A DNA stretch of 64,000 nt. Origin: Caldanaerobius polysaccharolyticus DSM 13641. GTDB lineage: Bacteria > Bacillota > Thermoanaerobacteria > Thermoanaerobacterales > Caldanaerobiaceae. This document shows, piece after piece, positions 28,490 to 37,443 of the stretch. A program made the position numbers and the translations under genes. Each line of letters starts with the position of its first letter. Positions within the stretch are counted from its first letter, which is position 1. The DNA lies in assembly GCF_000427425.1 (NCBI RefSeq), contig NZ_KE386495.1:1-64000 (forward strand), written 5' to 3'. Under the pieces are notes generated by a model. That model ran no database searches. It was given only the letters and a program-made list of their open reading frames with translations, and was not told the DNA's origin.

Positions 28490-29200
28490 CTAAAATTCGT
28501 TCTCATTTACGGCTTCAGACACGTACAGCATGCTTAAAAACACGAATATAAGCATCTGAATAAAGCCGTCGAACAGGTCAAAGTAAAGGCTCAGCGCCGC
28601 CGGTATCACCAGAGGCACAACCCTGTATATGAGCTCCATGATTATAACGCCTGCTAGGATATTGCCGTAAAGTCGAACAGTAAGGGATAACGGCCTCGTA
28701 AAAAGGTCCAGCACGCCCAATAGGGGAATAGGTTTTACAAAAGACATGAGCCAGCTTTTAAAGCCTTTGTATTTTATATGAGCTATTATGGTAATCGCAA
28801 TGGTCATTACCGCTAGAGCAGCAGTTAAGCTTATATCCCTCGTGGGTGGTTTAAAGCCTATAAGGCTTATGATATTAGCCACGAACAAAAATATAGCCAC
28901 AGTCCCGAAATAAGGAGCAAACGGCTCCCACTTCTCACCTATAAGTTGCTTTGCTAAATTGTTCAAAGACTCTACTATCATCTCAACTACATTTTGAGAA
29001 CCCCTAGGTACTTCTTCAAGTCTTCGGGTAAAAACAAACATAAGCGCTATCAACATTGCCATGATAATCCACGTGACCACAACCGTATCAGTAACAGGTA
29101 TGCCTTTCCCCAATGGAATGGTAAACACCACCTTAGGCCCTACGTCCAAGCTCCCACCTCCTTGCGCTGAAAAATACTTAGACAAATCGATAACAATCAT
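28490..29200 (-). CDS. atpB: ATP synthase a subunit
   Basis: 236 residues, multi-span. The essential arginine is in SLTVRLYGNILAGVI. It forms the ion half-channels against the c ring. AAGGAG lies 5 nt before ATG. First gene of the operon; no atpI was seen upstream. Confidence 0.96.
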   Translation of the reverse strand: MIVIDLSKYFSAQGGGSLDVGPKVVFTIPLGKGIPVTDTVVVTWIIMAMLIALMFVFTRRLEEVPRGSQNVVEMIVESLNNLAKQLIGEKWEPFAPYFGTVAIFLFVANIISLIGFKPPTRDISLTAALAVMTIAITIIAHIKYKGFKSWLMSFVKPIPLLGVLDLFTRPLSLTVRLYGNILAGVIIMELIYRVVPLVIPAALSLYFDLFDGFIQMLIFVFLSMLYVSEAVNENEF

Positions 29201-29317
29201 TATACTCCTTTTTATGTATTAATTCAAATACAAAAATAGTTTAGAAATTCATCGAATAATATGTGAGATCGTTTTTACCTCTCCTAATCACGCATTCTCT
29301 CATTCGCGCACCCCATT

Positions 29318-29740
29318 TTAAATCTTACTGGTTTCTGTGGGCAATGACCTGTGGGCTAGTCCTATAGCGACATCGTTGAGGTTTAAAAGCCCTATCTCAA
29401 AGAAAATGGCTACGCTCAGGTGCTCGCTGTGCCTTGCAATACCTATTTTGCCGCCCACGCTCAACCCAAAAGCCCGTGGAGCGATCTGAGATAAGGCCTC
29501 TCTGGTCACGCCCACTATAGCGCCTTCTCCCACATGGGTATCCTCTACAACCCCTTCCCTCTTCGCAGCAACCGCAGCCCTCTCTAATATTTTTTTTATA
29601 GAGGCATTGAAATCGCCGCCAAAGTCCACCGCTACGGCTTTTATCCCCTTTTCCCTGTATTTGTGCTTTAACAGGTCTTCTTCTTCGCGGCTGGATATAG
29701 CCATTTTTAACGCCGCCTTAGCCACATCAATGCTCCTCAT
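29318..29740 (-). CDS. HutP-family protein
   Basis: 140 residues. The conserved end SVAIFFEIGLLNLNDVAIGL with AHRS and the EGVVEDTHVGEGAIVG region match the clostridial HutP-type family. Bacillus HutP is a histidine- and Mg-dependent RNA-binding antiterminator; this copy has no hut operon nearby, so its target is unknown. GAGAGGG lies just before ATG. It sits between ogg and the ATP synthase operon. Confidence 0.8.
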   Translation of the reverse strand: MRSIDVAKAALKMAISSREEEDLLKHKYREKGIKAVAVDFGGDFNASIKKILERAAVAAKREGVVEDTHVGEGAIVGVTREALSQIAPRAFGLSVGGKIGIARHSEHLSVAIFFEIGLLNLNDVAIGLAHRSLPTETSKI

Positions 29741-29769
29741 ACTACAATCCCTCTCTATTATTTTTTACC

Positions 29770-30633
29770 CTACATCGCTTTTTCTCTCATATAGTAGAAA
29801 AGGTACTGCTGGGCATATCCTGCGTAATCCCCAAACTTACTTTCAGCAAAGCGCCTTATCCTGTCTATGTTGCTATCCTTAAAACCGTAAAGCTGAGTAA
29901 GCACCTTCTTAACCCATACATCCACGGGAAAGGCCTGGGTTTTTCCGTAGGCAAAGAGCAGTATGCAATCAGCCACTTTATCCCCCACTCCAGGAATCTC
30001 CTTTAGCCTGGATCTGGCCTCATCTATATCCATCTCGTAGATGGCCTTTAAATCAAAGCCCTGCTGTACCATCCTGGCAGCTTCTATGATGTAGCTAGCC
30101 CTGAAGCCGCACCTGGTCTCCTTTAAAGTTTCCTCATCCACAGCCGCCAGCCTCTCAGGGCCTGGGAATGTGTAATAGGTTCTACCCATGTAATCCACAG
30201 GATCGCCGTAGGACCTGCATATATTCTCCACGACCCTTTTTATCTGAGGAATCCTGTTGTTAGCCGAGATAATAAAGGAAATCAGGCACTCCCACGGGTC
30301 TTGCCTCAATATCCTTATACCCCTTCCCATGCGCATGGCCTTATCCAGTATCTCATCGCCCTTTAATGCTTCCGCAATAGAGCTGTAATCCTTGTCCATA
30401 TCAAAATAATAGTACCAGGTGTCCTCAAGGTCCTTCTTTGAAGTATCTTTTAAATACAGCATACCGTCGCCTATCTCTGACACGTTGAGGGCTTTTCCAT
30501 AAGCAACGCCTGTATAGCTGCCGTCAGGCTCAGCGTTCCACCTGAAACACTGCCCACATTCAAAAGTGTTTTTAAGGTCTATATCAAGGCCGTATACCAC
30601 CACACCGCCTTGCCTTTCTTCTACTTTCAACAT
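29770..30633 (-). CDS. ogg: OGG1-type 8-oxoguanine DNA glycosylase/lyase
   Basis: 287 residues from ATG 30633 (AGGGG 10 nt upstream; a TTG 9 nt earlier is too close). The N-terminal OGG domain has GQCFRW. The helix-hairpin-helix-GPD core has IPGVGDKVADCILLF with the catalytic Lys, and the catalytic Asp is in FPVDVWVKK. It removes oxidised guanine in base excision repair. The C-terminal YAQQYLFYYMR is typical of bacterial members. Confidence 0.93.
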   Translation of the reverse strand: MLKVEERQGGVVVYGLDIDLKNTFECGQCFRWNAEPDGSYTGVAYGKALNVSEIGDGMLYLKDTSKKDLEDTWYYYFDMDKDYSSIAEALKGDEILDKAMRMGRGIRILRQDPWECLISFIISANNRIPQIKRVVENICRSYGDPVDYMGRTYYTFPGPERLAAVDEETLKETRCGFRASYIIEAARMVQQGFDLKAIYEMDIDEARSRLKEIPGVGDKVADCILLFAYGKTQAFPVDVWVKKVLTQLYGFKDSNIDRIRRFAESKFGDYAGYAQQYLFYYMREKAM

Positions 30634-30728
30634 CGCGTTCAATCCCCTAATAAAAGTATGTCTAAAATTCTAGAATAATTGTATCGCTGTAAAAAGAGCC
30701 TGTCAATTGACTATGTGTAACCATTATA

Positions 30729-30757
30729 TTGACACAGCTGGCATTAAAATGTATTAT
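30729..30757 (+). promoter_or_regulatory. Sigma-A promoter of the rRNA methyltransferase gene
   Basis: Perfect -35 TTGACA (30729-30734), 17-nt spacer, -10 TATTAT (30752-30757), about 32 bp before the start codon. Confidence 0.8.
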
Positions 30758-30789
30758 AACGTCAAAGATAACAGCGGGGTGAAAACTTT

Positions 30790-31962
30790 ATGGCAACAGT
30801 CATGTTAAATAGAAAAATACCTGATAGAGTAGTACAAGGCCATCCATGGATATACCGTACCGAAATAGATCGGGTAGAAGGAGAATACATGCCCGGAGAC
30901 ATAGTAGACGTAAGAGACAAAAACAACCGGTTTGTAGGCAGGGGTTACATAAATTTAAAATCCATGATCAGCGTAAGATTGCTCACGAGAAAAGAAGAAA
31001 AAATCGACGAAGAATTTTTCAGAAAGAGGATACAAGATGCCTGGGAATACAGAAAGAGGGTGATGGACGACGTCAATTCCTGCCGGATTGTGTACGGGGA
31101 ATCAGACTTCCTGCCTGCGCTAATCGTAGATAAATTTGGGGATTACCTGGTTACCCAATTTTTATCTTTGGGCATGGATGTGAGAAAAAAGATGATCGTA
31201 AACCTGCTGGATGAAATCATAAAACCCGCGGGCATCTTTGAAAGGGATGACGTCCACGTAAGAGAAATAGAAGGCCTAAAGCAGGAGAAAGGCTACCTTA
31301 AAGGGCAATTTGACCCGGTGCAGGAATTTACAGAAAACGGGATAAAATTCTACGTAGACATGGAAAACGGCCAGAAAACCGGGTATTTCCTGGACCAGAA
31401 AGAAAACAGGGCATCCATTTCAAAATACGTAAAAGGAGCGCAAGTCCTGGATTGTTTCTGCCATACCGGTTCCTTTGCCATACACGCAGCCTACTACGGG
31501 GCAAAAGATGTCACAGCTGTGGATATATCCGATGACGCCATATCGATGGCAGAAAAAAATGCCCGTTTAAATTCGCTACAAGGCCGAATATCTTTTGTGT
31601 GCGCCAACGTCTTTGATCTGCTCCGCCAGTACGTAAGCGAGGGAAAAGCCTACGATGTGGTAATACTGGATCCACCCGCTTTCACCAAGAGCAAAAGCAC
31701 TGTACCCTCAGCGCTAAAAGGCTACAAGGAGATCAACCTTAGGGCTTTAAAGCTGTTAAACCCCGGTGGATTTCTCATAACAGCGTCATGCTCCCAGCAC
31801 GTATCCCCTGAGCTCTTTAAAGAAGTGGTGCTGGATGCAGCCATTGACGCCAAAAGGGACATAAGGATTGTGGAAGAGAGGTCCCAGGCAAAAGACCATC
31901 CGATTTTACCCGGTGCGCCTGAGACCAGATATTTAAAATTCCTCGTGCTCCACGTGTTGTAA
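30790..31962 (+). CDS. Class I SAM-dependent rRNA cytosine-C5 methyltransferase (RlmI-like)
   Basis: 390 residues. An N-terminal PUA domain (GHPWIYRTEIDRVEG, PGDIVDV) precedes an RlmI-type domain with YFLDQKENR, the SAM site VLDCFCHTGSFAIHAA and the catalytic region DPPAFTKSK, and ends with TASCSQHV. The family methylates 23S rRNA cytosine. GGGGTG precedes ATG. Monocistronic, ending 4 nt before a convergent gene. Confidence 0.92.
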   Translation: MATVMLNRKIPDRVVQGHPWIYRTEIDRVEGEYMPGDIVDVRDKNNRFVGRGYINLKSMISVRLLTRKEEKIDEEFFRKRIQDAWEYRKRVMDDVNSCRIVYGESDFLPALIVDKFGDYLVTQFLSLGMDVRKKMIVNLLDEIIKPAGIFERDDVHVREIEGLKQEKGYLKGQFDPVQEFTENGIKFYVDMENGQKTGYFLDQKENRASISKYVKGAQVLDCFCHTGSFAIHAAYYGAKDVTAVDISDDAISMAEKNARLNSLQGRISFVCANVFDLLRQYVSEGKAYDVVILDPPAFTKSKSTVPSALKGYKEINLRALKLLNPGGFLITASCSQHVSPELFKEVVLDAAIDAKRDIRIVEERSQAKDHPILPGAPETRYLKFLVLHVL

Positions 31963-31966
31963 ATCC

Positions 31967-33010
31967 CTATTTGCTCAAGGCGCTGTGCAGCCAGTCATAA
32001 GATATCCTGCCGCTGATATGGTGACCTCCTTTAAAGCGATCCCTCACCAGGTTATAAGGAACCCCCAGGAGATCATAGGCTTTTTTAACCTTATCATAGG
32101 CGTAATCAGCGGCATCTACGGGGAAAATAGGGTCATCGGTGCCACTCTCTATAAGCATAGGCCGTGGGGCTACAAGGCACGCGATGTCGTACATCTCCCC
32201 GTATTTGAGTATGCCCGGAATGTAATTGTCCTCACAATGGCGAACAGACAGGATGGAGCCTTTAAACGTGCAAAGATAGCCGCTCACCACAGCGGCTTTA
32301 ATCCTATCCTCTAAAGCCGCCGTAAAGAGAGATACCATCCCTCCCCCTGATATACCCATACACCCAATTCTACTTGAATCCACCTCATCCCTTTGCTCAA
32401 GGTAATCCACAGCCCTTATGGCGTCCCACACCCTCATGCCTATTAATGTTTTGCCTAGCATCATGGCGTAAAAAGAAGCCCTCCGACACGAGCTGGCATA
32501 AGGCCCTTTTTCCTCATCTTCCACCTCTCGCCTTTCCCCAAAGCCCATGATCTCCGGTGCCATCACCACCATGCCCCTTTTTACCAGTTCCAGAGCAAAA
32601 TCCCTATGGTAACCCTGGGGAAGAGGGCGAGGACTATCTCTATCGGTGCCATCCTCGTTGATGCCCACGATGTCCTTATTGCCGTAGCCGTGGCCGCACA
32701 AAGCCAAAACAGCAGGAACCCTTCCCTTGATATCGTCAGGAACCAGCATGTACGCCGATGCCACGACATACGGCGCTGTGCGGTATAACACCTTTTCTCT
32801 GGTGTAACCCTTAAGGTGAACCCTCTGCACTACTTCAGGTTTAAGCTCCACCTTTTCAGGAAAACCACCCAAGAGCTCTATGAGCTTTGCCCTGAAGCCA
32901 CTTTTCCACCTACCAAACTCCTCCGAGCTGTTTAAGTCAAATCGGTACACAGGTGTCAGCACTTCGTATGCCTTTTCCAAAGAGTACAGAGGTCTCAGCT
33001 CATCAATCAT
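31967..33010 (-). CDS. Alpha/beta hydrolase (acetyl-esterase/dienelactone-hydrolase-like)
   Basis: 347 residues. Nucleophile elbow GCMGISGGGMVSL, an ESGTDDPIFP region carrying the acid, and GGHHISG with the catalytic His. LCGHGYGNKD matches the family of large carbohydrate-associated esterases. It has no signal peptide. It overlaps the pseudouridine synthase by 4 nt. The substrate is unknown. Confidence 0.85.
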   Translation of the reverse strand: MIDELRPLYSLEKAYEVLTPVYRFDLNSSEEFGRWKSGFRAKLIELLGGFPEKVELKPEVVQRVHLKGYTREKVLYRTAPYVVASAYMLVPDDIKGRVPAVLALCGHGYGNKDIVGINEDGTDRDSPRPLPQGYHRDFALELVKRGMVVMAPEIMGFGERREVEDEEKGPYASSCRRASFYAMMLGKTLIGMRVWDAIRAVDYLEQRDEVDSSRIGCMGISGGGMVSLFTAALEDRIKAAVVSGYLCTFKGSILSVRHCEDNYIPGILKYGEMYDIACLVAPRPMLIESGTDDPIFPVDAADYAYDKVKKAYDLLGVPYNLVRDRFKGGHHISGRISYDWLHSALSK

Positions 33011-33744
33011 GTTCCTTTCTCCTCTCTGTAAACGCAGGATTTTAATTCCAATAGCTCTTTATCGGTCAGCTCTCTAAAATGCCCCGGCTTTAAGTTTTCG
33101 TCTAGGACCAGAGGACCCATGGCCACTCTCTTTAAGTACCGTACCCTTTTGCCCACCGCCAGAAACATCCTCTTTACCTGGTGGAATTTGCCCTCCACGA
33201 TGGACACATAGGCCTCAGATACATCCCCCTGGCTTAATATCTCCAAGTTGGCCGGTAACGTAACGTATCCGTCGTCCAGTTTTATTCCTTCTTTAAACCT
33301 CTCAACATCGCTTTCACTCAGTCCACCCGCCACTCGCACGTAATACTTTTTCTCTACCTTCTTACCAGGAGAGAGCAACCTGTGTGCCAGATCGCCGTCG
33401 TTGGTCACAAGAAGTAACCCCTCAGAGTCCTTATCAAGCCTGCCCACAGGGAACACTTTAAAATGCCTGTACTCATCGGGCAAAAGATCCATAACCGTCA
33501 TCTCCCTGGTGTCTTCTGTGGCTGTGATATAACCCATCTTCTTATTGTGCATCAAGTATACGTATTCCCTGTAATCAACTCTGATGCCATCAATCAAAAT
33601 CTCGTCTTTATACGGGTCTACGTGCTGACCAGGATTCTTGACGATAGCGCCGTTGACCACAACGCTCCCTCGCCTTATGAGAGCTTTTACCTCTTTTCGG
33701 GTTCCGACACCACTGTTAGCTAAAATTTTGTCAAGTCTTTCCAT
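33007..33744 (-). CDS. RsuA/RluB-family rRNA pseudouridine synthase
   Basis: 245 residues. N-terminal S4 RNA-binding domain (RLDKILANSGVGTRKE) and a catalytic domain with GRLDKDSEGLLLVTNDG, where Asp is the catalytic residue. SEAYVSIVEGKFHQVKRM is the usual end motif. It acts on 16S or 23S rRNA. It is coupled to the downstream hydrolase by ATGA. Confidence 0.93.
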   Translation of the reverse strand: MERLDKILANSGVGTRKEVKALIRRGSVVVNGAIVKNPGQHVDPYKDEILIDGIRVDYREYVYLMHNKKMGYITATEDTREMTVMDLLPDEYRHFKVFPVGRLDKDSEGLLLVTNDGDLAHRLLSPGKKVEKKYYVRVAGGLSESDVERFKEGIKLDDGYVTLPANLEILSQGDVSEAYVSIVEGKFHQVKRMFLAVGKRVRYLKRVAMGPLVLDENLKPGHFRELTDKELLELKSCVYREEKGT

Positions 33745-33789
33745 TATATCACCGCGCTTTTTTATTAATTATACCATTATTTGCAAACA

Positions 33790-33825
33790 ATTTAATATTT
33801 TTTTGACATCCTGCAAATATTAAAT
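33790..33825. repeat. Inverted repeat before the 108-aa gene
   Basis: TTTAATATTT and AAATATTAAA, 10-nt arms separated by about 13 nt, ending just before the ribosome site GGTGGAGG. It may be an operator or an RNA hairpin in the leader. Confidence 0.4.
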
Positions 33826-33840
33826 GGTGGAGGTGTAATA

Positions 33841-34167
33841 ATGAGAATCACTGCAGTTTTGCCAACCCAGGAACAGGTAGGAGCATTAATCGACAACCTC
33901 AAAAATATAGGATACGACAGGCGCGACCTCATCATAGCAGACGTAAACAACGAGGGCGATTACAGAGAGCCCAACGACAGGGGAAGCATTGTAGATCTTC
34001 AAACGGAAAGAGAAGGCCTGGGCGAAAAAGAGCCCTACAGCCAAGCCTTTGACTTAAAAGACGTCAGCGGTGGAATTCTGGTGTCCCTCGAGACGTCTGT
34101 CAAAGAGGTTTCAAAAATAATGGAGATAATGGAACAATCGGGTGCCATAAAAATAATAAGAGGCTAA
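33841..34167 (+). CDS. Small soluble protein of unknown function
   Basis: 108 residues with alternating short strands and helices: MRITAVLPTQEQVGALI, then a charged middle, then VSGGILVSLETSV and IMEQSGAIKII. No cysteine or membrane segment. GGTGGAGG sits 8 nt before ATG. The GGILVSLET and MEQSGAI pieces resemble small ferredoxin-fold stress or regulatory proteins, but I cannot name the family. Monocistronic. Confidence 0.75.
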   Translation: MRITAVLPTQEQVGALIDNLKNIGYDRRDLIIADVNNEGDYREPNDRGSIVDLQTEREGLGEKEPYSQAFDLKDVSGGILVSLETSVKEVSKIMEIMEQSGAIKIIRG

Positions 34168-34172
34168 AGGAT

Positions 34173-34190
34173 TGCTTTACAGCAATCCCA
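34173..34190. terminator. Small hairpin between convergent genes
   Basis: GGATTGC / GCAATCC stem with a short loop just after the 108-aa gene. T tracts are short on both strands, so it is a weak terminator candidate. Confidence 0.35.
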
Positions 34191-34211
34191 TAACCTCCCC
34201 ATTAAAACCCT

Positions 34212-36188
34212 TTAAACATCCTTTAGCACCATTACAGAATACGGTGCCACAGTTACATCTCCTCTGTAAACATTACCTGTAAGCACATCCACCATGTCTT
34301 TATTCAGCTTTAAACTACCCTCGCGATGCTCTATCTCCAAAACCACCATTCCCGATCCCGCCTCACCAGATCGGGGCACCACCAGCAAGTTACTGGAAGC
34401 GTCAAAAGGCGAAATACCAGCCTCTCTGGCCACATCCACTACCAACCTCTGAAAATCCTCTTCAGAAGGCATGGTACCCAGGACGATTATCTGTCCTTTT
34501 CCCATCCTGCACCTCGTAATGGCTGCCAGACCTGCCAGAGGCCCTTCGGTGTAGACAGCCATAGCCTCTGCCCCACGGGTTTCAAAGCCATCATACCATA
34601 TAGAGCCTTTAAATGTCCTGCCATCGCTCCACTGTGCCGTAAAGTCCTTAGGATCTCCCGGAATCTGGTACTTGCAGTATACCTTGCCCCATTCCTCCAG
34701 ATAGCCAAAAGGAGCTTTAGTGTACTTGGTGGCGTGGATGGTGCGCACGTCGGACAAAGGCCCTACAATCCACGTGCCGCCATTATATATCCAGTCCTTC
34801 AGCCTTTCTTTCAACCCCGACTCTTCCAGAGTGGGCAAAAAAGGCGATATAACCACCTTATAATCCTCCAGAGAGGATGCAGGGTCAATAATGTCCGGCC
34901 TGAGCTGAGCTTTTATCAGAGGATGGTAAACCCCATTGAGCATCCTGTCAGCGTAATTAAACCCATTTACCATAGGCTGGAACTGGAACAACCACCACGC
35001 ATAACCGGAAAAGTGCACTGCCAGCCCTGATTTTACGGGCCTTGTGCCCCGCAAAAACTCACCTGATCGCCTGAAGCCATCAGCCACCTCTTTGACCTCA
35101 TCAAATATGTGCAAAGGTCTGCCGCAACTGGATATTACTGAGCCGTGCATCAGTTCCTGCCCGCTCCAGTGGGCCCGCCATAACCAGTAGAGATTGGCTT
35201 CTCCTCCCAACGCTATGGGAAGCCAGGAATTAACCCTGCAAAAGCCTTCGTCCTTGTAACCGTTAGCAGTAGTAGAACCATTCCAGCACGTCTGGGTTTC
35301 GGTATTCCAGAAAGGAGTGTCTTTTAAAGGCCGTATAAAATCCATCCAAAAAGCCGCCTGCCACAGATTGTCCATGTTGTTGTAGTGGTTGAACTGAATT
35401 ACGTCTAATACCTGGCTCATCTTTTTATAGTTGAGGCCATTTACAGGCATCATGTCAGTGCCCACAGGCTGCCTGGCCAGTTTATGTAATATCTTCACCT
35501 GGGCTTGGGTAAAATCCACGTAAGAGTCGGATTGGAAGTTCATCCATGCCGTAAGCAGCGACGGATGATGCCATGTATCAGATCTGGGAATAGGTAGTTG
35601 ATCAAAAGATTTATAGGTTTGACTCCAAAGATCTGTGCACCACGCCTTATTTAAATTGTCAATGGTCCCAAATTGGCTGCGCATAGAATCAATGAATTTA
35701 CTGTGACATACAGGACAGCAACAACCTCTTCCATGAGGAGGATACAGCTCGTTGTCGATCTGCCATCCTATGACGTTGGGGTCCTGTCCAAATTCTTCTG
35801 CCAGCTTTGTCACTATTTTCTCGCAGTACTCCCTGTAAACAGGGTTATTGGGGCACGCGTGCCTTCTGGCACCGTGTTGCGCCCTGGTTCCATCATCCAG
35901 CACCACTAAAACCTCCGGGTATTTCTCCACAAGCCATATGGGAGGGGTACATGTAGGCGTGCACATGATGACGGCAATTCCCGCCTCTGCCAGCTTGTCT
36001 ACCACTGTGTGCAGCCATTGAAAATCGTAAACGCCTTCCTGAGGCTCCATGCGGCTCCAGGCAAATTCCCCTACCCTCACTACATTTACCCCGGCCTCTT
36101 TCATCAGTGCAATGTCTTCATCAACCTGCTCCAGAGGCCAGTCCTCAGGGTAATAAGCAGCACCTAAATACGGAGGTAAAACCTTCAT
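34212..36188 (-). CDS. GH42 beta-galactosidase
   Basis: 658 residues from ATG 36188 (GAGGAG 8 nt upstream). It starts LGAAYYPEDWP; the acid/base Glu is in WQIDNELYP and the nucleophile Glu in TPFWNTETQTC. A Cys cluster GRGCCCPVCHSKF plus the earlier HACPN is the zinc site of GH42. The trimerisation and C-terminal beta domains follow. No signal peptide, so it acts on imported galactosides. Monocistronic. Confidence 0.94.
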   Translation of the reverse strand: MKVLPPYLGAAYYPEDWPLEQVDEDIALMKEAGVNVVRVGEFAWSRMEPQEGVYDFQWLHTVVDKLAEAGIAVIMCTPTCTPPIWLVEKYPEVLVVLDDGTRAQHGARRHACPNNPVYREYCEKIVTKLAEEFGQDPNVIGWQIDNELYPPHGRGCCCPVCHSKFIDSMRSQFGTIDNLNKAWCTDLWSQTYKSFDQLPIPRSDTWHHPSLLTAWMNFQSDSYVDFTQAQVKILHKLARQPVGTDMMPVNGLNYKKMSQVLDVIQFNHYNNMDNLWQAAFWMDFIRPLKDTPFWNTETQTCWNGSTTANGYKDEGFCRVNSWLPIALGGEANLYWLWRAHWSGQELMHGSVISSCGRPLHIFDEVKEVADGFRRSGEFLRGTRPVKSGLAVHFSGYAWWLFQFQPMVNGFNYADRMLNGVYHPLIKAQLRPDIIDPASSLEDYKVVISPFLPTLEESGLKERLKDWIYNGGTWIVGPLSDVRTIHATKYTKAPFGYLEEWGKVYCKYQIPGDPKDFTAQWSDGRTFKGSIWYDGFETRGAEAMAVYTEGPLAGLAAITRCRMGKGQIIVLGTMPSEEDFQRLVVDVAREAGISPFDASSNLLVVPRSGEAGSGMVVLEIEHREGSLKLNKDMVDVLTGNVYRGDVTVAPYSVMVLKDV

Positions 36189-36270
36189 GATCAATTCTCC
36201 TCTCTACAGATAAAATCTGTAATCCACTACTCATTTTACTATACCAAAGACAAAAATCAACCGTTTTCTT

Positions 36271-36299
36271 TTAACAATTTACTCTTTTCTTGATATAAT
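36271..36299 (+). promoter_or_regulatory. Sigma-A promoter of the MA-like peptidase gene
   Basis: -35 TTAACA (36271-36276), 17-nt spacer, perfect -10 TATAAT (36294-36299). Confidence 0.65.
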
Positions 36300-36332
36300 A
36301 AACTGTATATATTTGTGAAAAGGGGAGTATTT

Positions 36333-37091
36333 ATGCAGAAAAAGTTAAAAATTGCGTCAGTTATTATTGCGATACTTATACTAATACTAATAATTATGTT
36401 TTTACCTAAATTAAGTTTAAAGACAGAAAAAATGACATCCCAAGAGACAAATAATTTTGTTTTTTACTATGAAAAGCAAGATGAAAGGGCAGTATCAGAT
36501 ATGGCAAAAGTTTTAGATAAAACCTATAAAAAAATTAATACGACCATGAATTTTAATAAAATCGGAAAAACAGAGGTATACGTTTATCCCGATCTCCCAA
36601 CCTTTCACACAAAAAAATATGGTTATTTAGGCATGATTTTAGCTCCTGACTGGTATATCGGAGATAATGTAAAAGATAAAGTAATTATTGTTTCACCGTT
36701 AAATCCAGGACCAGTGCATGACTATAACAGCGTAGTTCAGGCCGTGGTACACGAATATGTTCATACGGTAATTTATCAAATAAACAAAAAAACGCCGAAA
36801 TTTTTAAACGAGGGGTTGGCAGGTTATTTATCAGGTAATAGTAAACCAAATTATCCATTAGAAAATGTTCCTAGCATAGAAGATACAAAAATAAGTAATC
36901 CTATTGAATTCGGCAACAAAGGGCTCTACGCTTTTTCTTATACGTACATAGAATTTCTCGATAAAAAATATGGCATAAATGATATTATGAAATTAGTAAA
37001 AAAGCCTTCATCATATAAAGAAATATTTGGTGTATCTGAACAAGATATATACAAACAGTGGATCCAATATATTAAAGATAATTATAGATGA
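36333..37091 (+). CDS. Membrane-anchored MA-family (gluzincin) metallopeptidase
   Basis: 252 residues from ATG 36333 (AAGGGGAG upstream; the GTG at 36315 precedes that site). An N-terminal membrane anchor (residues 5-24) is followed by an extracytoplasmic domain with HEYVHTVIYQ, the HExxH zinc site, and the downstream Glu in FLNEGLAGYLS. That is the peptidase-MA-like pattern. The gene is visibly richer in A/T than those to its left and begins the AT-rich accessory stretch. The substrate is unknown. Confidence 0.85.
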   Translation: MQKKLKIASVIIAILILILIIMFLPKLSLKTEKMTSQETNNFVFYYEKQDERAVSDMAKVLDKTYKKINTTMNFNKIGKTEVYVYPDLPTFHTKKYGYLGMILAPDWYIGDNVKDKVIIVSPLNPGPVHDYNSVVQAVVHEYVHTVIYQINKKTPKFLNEGLAGYLSGNSKPNYPLENVPSIEDTKISNPIEFGNKGLYAFSYTYIEFLDKKYGINDIMKLVKKPSSYKEIFGVSEQDIYKQWIQYIKDNYR

Positions 37092-37115
37092 ACTTTTTCG
37101 CTACAGGCTAACTCT

Positions 37116-37380
37116 ATGACATTACCAAGGGAAAATAAAGTGTGCTCGTACGGTAATTATTTGATGTCTCCGCAATCAAGAATACATCGGGAGATTTAAG
37201 CGCGATATTTAATCAGTTTTATAATTACCTCAAAGATAAAATTTGCAGAGTATACAGTGCACCTTTTGGCGTAAGATTTCCTTCAAACCTGACGTTGTCG
37301 TTGTATGCGATAGGAAACTCGATGGCGAGGAAAAAAAGCAGTTCCTGTTTATTAGGTTGTTCTATGTGCTTGCCGCACAC
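37116..37380 (+). pseudogene. Uma2-family (DUF820) nuclease-like pseudogene
   Basis: Three pieces in different frames give recognisable Uma2 blocks: YLMSPQSRIHREI (to about 37196), AIFNQFYNYLKDKICRVYSA with PFGVRFPS (about 37203-37285) and KPDVVVVCDRKLDGEEK (about 37284-37335). Uma2 proteins have a PD-(D/E)XK fold. At least two frameshifts, with a short deletion between FPS and KPD, show it is dead. The N-terminal part is also eroded. Confidence 0.7.
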
Positions 37381-37390
37381 ACATAAAAAA

Positions 37391-37425
37391 GGCACGTTTG
37401 AATGCTATATCCGTTCAAACGTGCC
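37391..37425 (-). terminator. Terminator of the Rpn-family gene
   Basis: A 12-bp perfect stem GGCACGTTTGAA / TTCAAACGTGCC with an 11-nt loop, followed on the minus strand by TTTTTTATG. It lies 19 nt after the gene. Confidence 0.92.
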
Positions 37426-37443
37426 CGTGAGGTAAATTATATG

